NCBI GenBank assembly: GCA_937901225.1 | Contig: CALCGX010000034.1 | Span: forward strand, 1 to 5,866 | DNA from: an uncultured Bacteroidales bacterium | GTDB lineage: Bacteria; Bacteroidota; Bacteroidia; Bacteroidales; Paludibacteraceae | Length of the DNA stretch: 5,866 nucleotides | Reading direction: 5' to 3' | Shown: positions 1-5,866 of the stretch, piece after piece | How positions within the stretch are numbered: the stretch's first letter is position 1 | How the letters are laid out: each line of letters begins with the position of its first letter | Program-made: the position numbers and the translations under genes | The notes under the pieces: model-generated | Seen by the model: only the letters and a program-made list of their open reading frames with translations | What the model was told of the DNA's origin: nothing | The model's database searches: none

Positions 1-784
1 CTGCTTTGAAAGCTTCAGCCATTGCGTTGTTGGAGAAGTTTGCATCTTCCTGTTTGTTAACAGTTGCGATTGCATCTTTCTCGTCAGCTTCGTCTTTCGC
101 ACGAACAGACAGGCTGATTGCGCGGTTTTTACGATCAACGCCGGTGAATTTAGCTTCAACTTCGTCGCCAACGCTCAGAACCAGGGTAGCGTCTTCAACG
201 CGGTCACGGGATGCTTCAGAAGCACGCAGGTAACCTTCAACGCCGTCAGCCAGTTCTACGGTTGCGCCTTTAGCGTCAACTGCAGTTACTTTACCGGTTA
301 CGATAGCGCCTTTCTTGTTCAGAGCAACCCAGTTGTTGAACGGATCTTCTGCGAGCTGTTTAACGCCCAGGGAGATACGTTCACGTTCTGCGTCAACCTG
401 CAGAACAACTGCAGCGATTTCGTCGCCTTTTTTGTATTCACGAACTGCTTCTTCGCCTGCAACGTTCCAGGAGATGTCAGACAGGTGAACCAGGCCGTCG
501 ATGCCGCCGTCCAGGCCGATGAAGATACCGAAGTCAGTGATAGACTTGATTTTACCTTCAACACGGTCGCCCTTGTTGTGGGTTTCCGCGAACTGCTGCC
601 ACGGGTTAGCTTTGCACTGTTTCAGACCCAGGGAGATACGACGACGTTCTTCGTCGATATCCAGAACCATAACTTCCACTACATCGCCAACGTTAACAAC
701 TTTGGACGGGTGGATGTTTTTGTTGGTCCAATCCATTTCGGAAACGTGTACCAGGCCTTCAACGCCTTCTTCGATTTCAACGAA
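1..784 (-). other. Enterobacterial (E. coli-type) rpsA segment joined to the Bacteroidales gene
   Basis: On the minus strand from about 784 down to 1 the translation (residues 397-657) matches the C-terminal part of E. coli S1, for example [38 protein letters not shown] and [20 protein letters not shown]. Codon choice is that of highly expressed E. coli genes: Leu is almost always CTG, and Val, Arg and Gly lean to GTT, CGT and GGT/GGC. Upstream of the join Leu is mostly TTG, CTT or CTC. The last clear difference from E. coli is at 785-790, where the window encodes Gly-Val and E. coli has Gly-Cys. The break therefore lies in the shared stretch of roughly 755-784 ([10 protein letters not shown]). 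The identification is from memory of the E. coli gene, without alignment. Confidence 0.88.
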
Positions 785-1972
785 TACACCGAAGTTGGTG
801 AAGTTGCGAACTTTAGCGAAGTGGCGTGTGCCAACTGCATACTTGGTATCAACGTTCTCCCAAGGATCAGCCTTGAGTTGTTTCAAACCGAGTGACATCT
901 TGCGCTCGTCGCGGTCGAGAGTCAAAATAACTGCCTCGATCTCGTCGCCTACTTTCAAGAAGTCGTTTGCAGAACGGAGGTGTTGGCTCCAGCTCATCTC
1001 ACTTACGTGGATCAAGCCCTCTACACCAGGAGCAACCTCTACGAATGCTCCGTAGTCAGCCATTACAACTACCTTACCGCTAATCTTATCGCCTACCTTG
1101 AGGTCAGCGTTCAATGCCTCCCATGGATGAGGAGCCAATTGCTTCAAGCCGAGAGCGATACGTTTTTTCTCCTCGTCAAAGTCAAGGATAACAACGTTGA
1201 TCTTTTGACCCTCTTCAAGCAACTCTTTTGGATCGCTTACGCGGCCCCAGCTGAGGTCGGTGATGTGGATCAAACCATCTACGCCACCCAAGTCCATGAA
1301 CACACCGTATGCCATGATAGCCTTAACGGTACCCTCAAGCACTTGACCTTTCTCCAAGTGAGAGATGATTTCTTTGCGTTGAGCTTCGAGCTCAGCCTCG
1401 ATAAGAGCTTTGTGAGATACAACCACGTTACGGAAATCAGGATTTACCTTAACAATCTTGAATTCCATGGTCTTACCTACGAATACATCGTAATCGTGGA
1501 TAGGCTTAACGTCGATTTGGCTACCTGGCAAGAATGCCTCTGTACCCAATACATCAACGATCATACCGCCCTTAGTACGGCACTTGATGTAACCCTTAAC
1601 CACTTCATTGTTGTCCAGAGCTTCGTTAACGCGATCCCAGCTGCGAGCAGCACGAGCCTCTTTGTGAGAAAGTACCAATTGACCTTTCTTGTCCTCTTGG
1701 CTCTCTACGTAAACCTCTACTTTGTCACCAACTTTCAAGTCTGGGTTGTAACGGAACTCAGCAGCTGGTACGATACCATCTGACTTGTAACCTACGTTTA
1801 CAACTACCTCACGTTTGTTGATTGACATAACGGTACCTTCTACTACCTCTTGATCTTTGATAGCGTTGAGGGTAGCGTCATACTTACTGAGTAATTCTTC
1901 GTTTTGTGTGCCTTTTGCTTCGTTCTCAAAAGCATCCCAGTCGAAGTTCTGGAGTGAAAGATTTTCTGCCAT
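1..1972 (-). CDS. rpsA: 30S ribosomal protein S1, chimeric and 3'-truncated by the window edge
   Basis: S1 binds mRNA on the 30S subunit and helps initiation on structured or weak-SD messages. The ATG at 1972-1970 opens [18 protein letters not shown]; 657 codons are present and the frame is still open at the edge. Seven S1 (OB-fold) repeats are visible at about residues 40-105, 122-190, 209-279, 294-366, 381-453, 468-540 and 555-625, with signatures such as [21 protein letters not shown] and [13 protein letters not shown]. Residues 1-396 look Bacteroidales. Residues from 397 on match E. coli S1 as I remember it, ending in AMAEAFKA, so about four codons plus the stop should be missing. E. coli S1 has 557 residues and six repeats; this product would have about 661 and seven. 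The gene family is certain; whether this exact gene exists in any cell is doubtful. Transcription is probably from the promoter at 2112-2143. Confidence 0.95.
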   Translation of the reverse strand, partial: MAENLSLQNFDWDAFENEAKGTQNEELLSKYDATLNAIKDQEVVEGTVMSINKREVVVNVGYKSDGIVPAAEFRYNPDLKVGDKVEVYVESQEDKKGQLVLSHKEARAARSWDRVNEALDNNEVVKGYIKCRTKGGMIVDVLGTEAFLPGSQIDVKPIHDYDVFVGKTMEFKIVKVNPDFRNVVVSHKALIEAELEAQRKEIISHLEKGQVLEGTVKAIMAYGVFMDLGGVDGLIHITDLSWGRVSDPKELLEEGQKINVVILDFDEEKKRIALGLKQLAPHPWEALNADLKVGDKISGKVVVMADYGAFVEVAPGVEGLIHVSEMSWSQHLRSANDFLKVGDEIEAVILTLDRDERKMSLGLKQLKADPWENVDTKYAVGTRHFAKVRNFTNFGVFVEIEEGVEGLVHVSEMDWTNKNIHPSKVVNVGDVVEVMVLDIDEERRRISLGLKQCKANPWQQFAETHNKGDRVEGKIKSITDFGIFIGLDGGIDGLVHLSDISWNVAGEEAVREYKKGDEIAAVVLQVDAERERISLGVKQLAEDPFNNWVALNKKGAIVTGKVTAVDAKGATVELADGVEGYLRASEASRDRVEDATLVLSVGDEVEAKFTGVDRKNRAISLSVRAKDEADEKDAIATVNKQEDANFSNNAMAEAFKA

Positions 1973-1987
1973 TTTAGCAAATATTTT

Positions 1988-2031
1988 GGAAAGCCTCAAA
2001 GCCTATTACATGATAGACAAATCGCCTTTCC
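1988..2031 (-). promoter_or_regulatory. Structured rpsA leader: two-tier stem-loop 15 bases before the start codon
   Basis: Read as minus-strand RNA, GGAAAG (2031-2026) pairs with CUUUCC (1993-1988) as an outer 6-bp stem. GUCUAU (2018-2013) pairs with AUAGGC (2006-2001) as an inner 6-bp stem with one G-U pair, closing the six-base loop CAUGUA. The two stems flank a symmetric 7/7 internal loop, GCGAUUU against UUUGAGG, in which C-G followed by G-A and A-G pairs is possible. The element ends 15 bases before the rpsA ATG. Ribosomal protein genes, rpsA included, are often autoregulated through their leaders, so such a role is plausible here, but it is inferred from hand pairing only. Confidence 0.4.
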
Positions 2032-2111
2032 GATTAAAAAGTTAAACATATTATTCTGCTTTTTTCTCGCGCGAGCGAACATTATAAATAGTCTGCCCAC
2101 AAAAAAGCGTG

Positions 2112-2143
2112 CAAAATTACAACAAAATTTTGATATATGCAAA
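2112..2143 (-). promoter_or_regulatory. Bacteroidetes-type promoter for rpsA
   Basis: On the minus strand there is TTTG (2143-2140), a 20-base spacer and TAATTTTG (2119-2112). This fits the Bacteroidetes sigma-ABfr pattern of a -33 TTTG and a -7 TAnnTTTG exactly. Transcription would start near 2105, giving an rpsA leader of about 130 bases. The promoter is interleaved with the opposite-facing promoter at 2129-2159. Confidence 0.7.
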
Positions 2144-2159
2144 TATTTTTGTACTTTTG
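2129..2159 (+). promoter_or_regulatory. Bacteroidetes-type promoter for the membrane protein gene
   Basis: TTTG (2129-2132), a 19-base spacer and TACTTTTG (2152-2159) match the -33/-7 consensus TTTG/TAnnTTTG. Transcription would start near 2166, leaving about 36 untranslated A/T-rich bases before the ATG at 2202. This position also argues against the upstream in-frame GTG at 2109 as the start, since it lies before the promoter. Confidence 0.7.
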
Positions 2160-2201
2160 CAGCACTTTTCTGATTTTTATGTAAAAACATATTACAACTC
2201 T

Positions 2202-3875
2202 ATGAAACATACATGGACATACGCCAATATCGGCGGAAGCGCGCGCGTGGTTATCAAAAGCGGTAAAGACATTCAGCACCTGGCTGAATTGGACGAGAAA
2301 TTGTGGACTGTTTTAGCATGCCCTGTTTCTGGTTTGGAGATTCCTGATGAGAGTCTTACACTCATTGACCACAACCATGATGCCAAGATTCATATCGCGG
2401 ACGTGATAGCCACTGCTCAATGGCTGTGCAACACATTGCAAAACCCTGATATTCTGCTCAAAGGCAAGGACACCTTACCTCTCGATGCCATCAAGGACGA
2501 GGCCATATTAGCAATAGCTACTCCCTTGGCGGAAGGCGGCATGGTATCGCTCGCTGCTGTCAAAGCGGCCATTGCGGGCGTCAGCATCGAGGCACAAGCT
2601 GCCCCAGAAGCTCCTTACGCAGCCGACATCATAGCGGCATACAAGGCTTGCCAAGAGGCATATAGCCAATATTTCCAAACCTCCAAACTGCAATCTTTGG
2701 GTTTGGCTACTCTACCTGCCGATGCGGCTGTGCCAGGTCTCACCGAAGAGCAGTTCGCCGAGATGGGCAAGCAGATTGCTGACTACGAAGCAGGCAAGGC
2801 TGCTGCTGAGGCTGCTAATGCAGCTGCTCTATCCGCAGCACAAGCGCAATACAAACCGCTGGAGAAGCTCCTCTTGCTCAGCCGCGACTTCTGCACATTG
2901 CTTCGCAACTTCGTCAGCTTCCAAGATTTCTACGCCAAACGTGGCAAAGCCCTGCTCGGTCGCGGAGATGACAAGGACAGCCCATGGGCTATCTTCCAAG
3001 CGGGTACGCTAGTAATCGACCAACGCGCATGCAACCTATGCTTACGCGTAAACGATATGGCTAAGCACAATGCCCAGGCTCCTGATAGCGGCATGTACTT
3101 GATCTACTGCCAATGCACCTTGCATGCCACAGGCGAGAAGATGCAAATCGTAGCTGCCATGACCATAGGCGATATACGCAACCTCAAAGTGGGCAAGAAT
3201 GCCCTCTTCTACGACCGCCAAGGTCGCGACTGGGAGGCTGAAGTAGTGAAGATCATCGACAACCCTATCTCCATTGGTCAAGCTTTTTGGAGCCCTTACC
3301 GCAAGTTAGGCGAATGGGTAAGCGGATTGATCAACAAGTCTGCTGCTGAGAAAGAGAAGAAATCATTCGCAGATATGACCGCCAAACTACAAACACCACC
3401 TGCAGCAGGTCAAGCGGCTCAACCTGCACCATTTGATGTGGCTAAGTTTGCTGGTATTTTTGCGGCTGTTGGTTTGGCTATAGGTTCGATAGGTACCTTC
3501 TTGACTAGCTTACTGTCAGAAGTCAAAGATATGCATGCATGGGCGTTGCTCATCGTGCCAGCTATATTGATTGTGGTCAGCGGCCCATCCATGATTCTCG
3601 CATGGATGAAACTCCGCAAGCGCAATCTTGCTCCGCTGCTCAACGCCAATGGTTGGGCAATCAACGCTGATGCCATCGTCAGCGTATTGTTCGGCAACAC
3701 GCTCACCGACCAAGCGCAATTCCCTATCGTGAAACTCAACGACCCATTTGCTAAGAAAGGCCTCTCCACAGGTAGCAAATGGAGCATTGCTATTGCTGCT
3801 ATACTCATCGGTATTGCGATTGCCGTTCTCACGATGTATTTGCTCGGTATTCGTCTAGTATGGTGCACATGCTAA
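2202..3875 (+). CDS. Membrane-anchored protein of unknown function with EF-hand-like loop and CxxC/CxC cysteines
   Basis: The product has 557 residues and starts MKHTWTYANIGGSARVVIKS. The ATG at 2202 is chosen because it lies just after the promoter; there is no clear Shine-Dalgarno site, as is usual in Bacteroidetes. It has no signal peptide. Residues 56-67 (DHNHDAKIHIAD) fit an EF-hand calcium loop with acidic or Asn residues at 1, 3, 5 and 12, though Gly at 6 is replaced by Ala. An Ala-rich helical stretch with coiled-coil character covers about 181-217. Cys277-x-x-Cys280 and Cys303-x-Cys305 could form a metal site. A conserved-looking core follows around 320-375. Hydrophobic segments lie at about 416-438, 446-468 and 528-550; between the last two is the segment RNLAPLLNANGWAINADA. 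The likely layout is a large cytoplasmic N-terminal part anchored by C-terminal helices. It resembles hypothetical proteins I recall from Bacteroidetes genomes. Function is unknown and I propose none. It is transcribed away from rpsA. Confidence 0.85.
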   Translation: MKHTWTYANIGGSARVVIKSGKDIQHLAELDEKLWTVLACPVSGLEIPDESLTLIDHNHDAKIHIADVIATAQWLCNTLQNPDILLKGKDTLPLDAIKDEAILAIATPLAEGGMVSLAAVKAAIAGVSIEAQAAPEAPYAADIIAAYKACQEAYSQYFQTSKLQSLGLATLPADAAVPGLTEEQFAEMGKQIADYEAGKAAAEAANAAALSAAQAQYKPLEKLLLLSRDFCTLLRNFVSFQDFYAKRGKALLGRGDDKDSPWAIFQAGTLVIDQRACNLCLRVNDMAKHNAQAPDSGMYLIYCQCTLHATGEKMQIVAAMTIGDIRNLKVGKNALFYDRQGRDWEAEVVKIIDNPISIGQAFWSPYRKLGEWVSGLINKSAAEKEKKSFADMTAKLQTPPAAGQAAQPAPFDVAKFAGIFAAVGLAIGSIGTFLTSLLSEVKDMHAWALLIVPAILIVVSGPSMILAWMKLRKRNLAPLLNANGWAINADAIVSVLFGNTLTDQAQFPIVKLNDPFAKKGLSTGSKWSIAIAAILIGIAIAVLTMYLLGIRLVWCTC

Positions 3876-3878
3876 TGT

Positions 3879-3911
3879 CCCGAAGATACCCTGAAGATAC
3901 CCCGAAGATAG
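3879..3911 (+). repeat. Three tandem 11-base repeats between the membrane protein gene and prfC
   Basis: The units are CCCGAAGATAC (3879-3889), CCTGAAGATAC (3890-3900) and CCCGAAGATAG (3901-3911), differing by one base each from the first. They begin three bases after the TAA of the preceding gene and fill nearly half of the 74-base gap before prfC. The 11-base period is close to one helical turn. There is no inverted repeat followed by a T run, so this is not an intrinsic terminator. Function is unknown; it may be a simple slippage repeat. Confidence 0.8.
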
Positions 3912-3949
3912 CTTTTGAATAACAACTATTAAAACGACATAAAACGATT

Positions 3950-5536
3950 GTGTTAACCAACGCTGAACAACAAGAAATCTTGCGTCGCCGCACCTTTGCG
4001 ATTATCTCGCACCCTGATGCGGGTAAGACGACGCTCACCGAGAAACTCCTGCTCTACGGAGGTGCAATCCACGTAGCGGGAGCCGTAAAAAGCAATAAGA
4101 TTCGCAAAACCGCCACCTCCGACTGGATGGAGATCGAGAAGCAACGCGGTATCTCCGTGGCTACTTCTGTCATGGGTTTTGACTACAACAACTACCATAT
4201 CAATATCCTCGACACCCCTGGTCACCAGGACTTTGCAGAGGACACCTTCCGCACGCTGACCGCTGTGGATTCGGTGGTGATTGTGATTGACTCCGCCAAA
4301 GGTGTGGAGACACAGACCCGCCGCCTCATGCAAGTCTGCCGTATGCGCAAGACCCCTGTGATGGTGTTTGTCAATAAGATGGACCGCGAGGGTAAAGACC
4401 CATTCGACCTCATGGACGAGGTAGAGAGCGAACTCGGCATCCATGTGCGCCCACTCTCTTGGCCAATCAACAGCGGCGAACGATTCAAGGGCGTGTACAA
4501 TATCTTCCAATCGACCCTCGACCTCTATACCCCAAACAAAACGCAAGTCACTGAGTCTCTTCGTTTTGATGATGTTACCGATCCGCAGATTGCGCAGCTC
4601 GTAGGCGAGCAAGATGCAATGAAACTCCAAGAGGATTTGGAGATGATTGAGGGCGTGTATAATCCTTTCTCTCGTGAGGATTATTTGGCAGGCGACCTAG
4701 CTCCTGTGTTCTTTGGCTCGGCACTCAACACCTTTGGTGTGAAGGAACTCTTGGAATGTTTTGTTCAGATTGCTCCTTCTCCACGTCCTGTGGAGGCGGT
4801 AGAGCGTAAGGTCGAACCTATGGAAGATGGCTTCACCGCCTTCTGCTTCAAGATCCACGCCAACATGGACCCTAATCATCGCTCGTGTATTGCGTTCTTC
4901 AAGATTTGTAGTGGTAAATTCGTGCGTAACACCTATTATAAGCACGTACGCGAGAACCGCCAGATGCGATTCTCGGCTCCTACCTGCTTCATGGCGCAGC
5001 GCAAGGAGACGGTAGACGAGGCATTTGCAGGCGATATAGTAGGTCTTCCAGATACAGGCAACTTCAAGATTGGCGACACCCTCACCGCGGGTGAGATGCT
5101 CCACTTCAAGGGCTTGCCATCCTTCTCGCCTGAGATGTTTAAGTATATCGAGAACGCCGACCCAATGAAGCAAAAGCAATTGGATAAAGGCGTTAGCCAA
5201 CTCATGGACGAAGGTGTGGCACAGCTGTTTGTCAGCCAGTTCAATGGCCGTAAGATTGTCGGCACGGTAGGTCAATTGCAGTTTGAGGTGATCCAACACC
5301 GCCTCGAGCACGAGTACCAAGCCAAATGCCGTTGGGAGCCGCTTCAGATGTTCAAAGCTTGCTGGATAGAGTCCGACAACGAACAGGAACTAGAGATGTT
5401 CAAGAAGCGTAAGGCGCAATACATGGCCAAGGACAAGGAAGGTCGCGATGTCTTTATGGCAGATAGCGGCTACGTCCTCCAAATGGCGCAGAATGACTAC
5501 AAGAATATCAAATTCCATTTCACAAGTGAATTTTAA
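3950..5536 (+). CDS. prfC: Peptide chain release factor 3 (RF3)
   Basis: RF3 is a translational GTPase that releases RF1/RF2 from the ribosome after peptide hydrolysis. The 528 residues match the usual length (about 529 in E. coli). GTPase motifs are all present: G1 SHPDAGKTT at 20-28, switch I/G2 RGISVATSV at 66-74, G3 DTPGH at 88-92, G4 NKMD at 142-145 and the RF3-type SWPI at 170-173. Domain II follows at about 300-390, including [21 protein letters not shown], then the RF3-specific C-terminal domain with [20 protein letters not shown]. The GTG at 3950 is the best start: it gives the short lead-in [20 protein letters not shown] typical of the family, and no ATG fits. The gene follows the membrane protein gene by 74 bases with no terminator, so read-through is possible. 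The downstream permease gene starts 17 bases after the TAA, suggesting co-transcription. It appears intact. Confidence 0.97.
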   Translation: MLTNAEQQEILRRRTFAIISHPDAGKTTLTEKLLLYGGAIHVAGAVKSNKIRKTATSDWMEIEKQRGISVATSVMGFDYNNYHINILDTPGHQDFAEDTFRTLTAVDSVVIVIDSAKGVETQTRRLMQVCRMRKTPVMVFVNKMDREGKDPFDLMDEVESELGIHVRPLSWPINSGERFKGVYNIFQSTLDLYTPNKTQVTESLRFDDVTDPQIAQLVGEQDAMKLQEDLEMIEGVYNPFSREDYLAGDLAPVFFGSALNTFGVKELLECFVQIAPSPRPVEAVERKVEPMEDGFTAFCFKIHANMDPNHRSCIAFFKICSGKFVRNTYYKHVRENRQMRFSAPTCFMAQRKETVDEAFAGDIVGLPDTGNFKIGDTLTAGEMLHFKGLPSFSPEMFKYIENADPMKQKQLDKGVSQLMDEGVAQLFVSQFNGRKIVGTVGQLQFEVIQHRLEHEYQAKCRWEPLQMFKACWIESDNEQELEMFKKRKAQYMAKDKEGRDVFMADSGYVLQMAQNDYKNIKFHFTSEF

Positions 5537-5553
5537 CTAAAAATCAAAAAGAT

Positions 5554-5866
5554 ATGAAGAACATTAAGTTTCGTTTGACGATTATGAACTTCCTCGAATT
5601 TGCCGTTTGGGGAGCGTATTTAACATCTATGGGTACCTACCTCGCTACGCACGGTATGGCTACCAATATCGGCTGGTTCTATTCCATCCAAGGTATCGTC
5701 AGTCTCTTTATGCCTGCGCTTATGGGTATCGTGGCTGACCGCTGGATTCCTGCAGAGAAAGCATTGAGTCTTTGTCACGCGCTCGCGGGTACATTTATGA
5801 TTGCTACGGGCTTGTACGGACTGATGGCTGGCGACGGCGTAGTATTCTCCACTCTCTTCTCGCTTT
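5554..5866 (+). CDS. Major facilitator permease, nucleoside permease-like, N-terminal part
   Basis: The 104 complete codons present start MKNIKFRLTIMNFLEFAVWG and run off the window edge. Hydrophobic segments at about 9-31, 38-62 and 72-90, with a fourth beginning near 96, fit the first membrane helices of a 12-helix MFS transporter. GIVADRW near residues 58-64 matches the loop 2-3 signature GxxxDR. The sequence (FLEFAVWGAYLTSMG, GWFYSIQGIVSLFMPALMG) closely resembles Bacteroidetes proteins annotated as nucleoside:H+ symporters of the NupG/XapB family. A nucleoside substrate is therefore likely but rests on recall of that family. The ATG at 5554 lies 17 bases after prfC, with an A-rich stretch (AAAAATCAAAAAGAT) in place of a clear Shine-Dalgarno site. 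Confidence 0.85.
   Translation, partial: MKNIKFRLTIMNFLEFAVWGAYLTSMGTYLATHGMATNIGWFYSIQGIVSLFMPALMGIVADRWIPAEKALSLCHALAGTFMIATGLYGLMAGDGVVFSTLFSL

Noticed and set aside
1..784. Genuine horizontal transfer of an E. coli rpsA fragment.
   Set aside because: The E. coli-like codons show no sign of amelioration, the gene is essential, and the join is out of repeat register, so an assembly or contamination artefact is more likely, though not proven from sequence alone.
980..1783. Long plus-strand open frame (267 codons), with others at 485-895 and 501-1055.
   Set aside because: They are antisense to rpsA, whose minus-strand frame gives clear S1 repeats; their translations show no recognisable domain.
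2060..2080. GC-rich palindrome CTCGCGCGAG next to a T run, resembling an intrinsic terminator.
   Set aside because: On the plus strand the T run precedes the palindrome, and on the minus strand it is followed by A's, so neither strand has the hairpin-then-U order; it also lies inside the rpsA leader.
2109..2201. In-frame GTG at 2109 that would extend the membrane protein by 31 residues.
   Set aside because: The extension lies over both promoters and before the likely plus-strand transcription start near 2166, and its A/T-rich sequence looks non-coding.
3909..3949. Possible prfC promoter: TAGCTTTTG at 3909-3917, or TTTG at 3914-3917 with TAAAACGA at 3940.
   Set aside because: The first has one base too many in the -7 box and no TTTG at the right distance upstream; the second lacks the TTTG half of the -7 box and has a 22-base spacer.
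3953..4630. Minus-strand open frame of 225 codons, with others at 4697-5320, 3419-3868 and 4936-5265.
   Set aside because: These are shadows of prfC and the membrane protein gene, both of which have convincing sense-strand proteins.

Overview
The window reads as a piece of a Bacteroidales (Bacteroidetes) genome, probably gut or host-associated, with one foreign end. The Bacteroidetes assignment rests on two promoters of the phylum's own type (TTTG, a 19-20 base spacer, TAnnTTTG), A-rich start regions without Shine-Dalgarno sites, and protein sequences of Bacteroidetes type. I cannot fix the genus from the sequence.

Layout. Positions 1-1972 (minus strand) encode ribosomal protein S1 (rpsA), lacking only its last few codons at the window edge. 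Codons from 1972 down to about 785 are Bacteroidales-like. From about 784 down to 1 the protein, and as far as I can recall the codons too, are those of Escherichia coli/Shigella rpsA. The reading frame stays open across the join, but the join falls in non-equivalent S1 repeats, so the product has seven S1 domains instead of six. I read this as most likely an assembly chimera made through a short conserved stretch, not a natural gene. Positions 1973-2201 are a divergent control region: two interleaved Bacteroidetes promoters that cannot both be occupied at once, and an rpsA leader of about 130 bases with a two-tier stem-loop next to the start codon. Positions 2202-3875 (plus) encode a 557-residue membrane-anchored protein of unknown function with an EF-hand-like loop, a CxxC/CxC cysteine set and three C-terminal membrane segments. 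After a 74-base gap with three 11-base tandem repeats comes prfC (3950-5536), a full-length peptide chain release factor 3 with a GTG start. Seventeen bases later (5554 to the edge) begins a major facilitator permease resembling the Bacteroidetes nucleoside permeases.

Functionally, S1 (mRNA binding on the 30S subunit) and RF3 (recycling of RF1/RF2 in termination) are translation housekeeping genes. The unknown membrane protein and the permease have no evident link to translation. No mobile element, CRISPR array, tRNA or rRNA was seen. The points most worth checking are the chimeric rpsA, the unknown membrane protein family, and the rpsA leader with its interleaved promoters.
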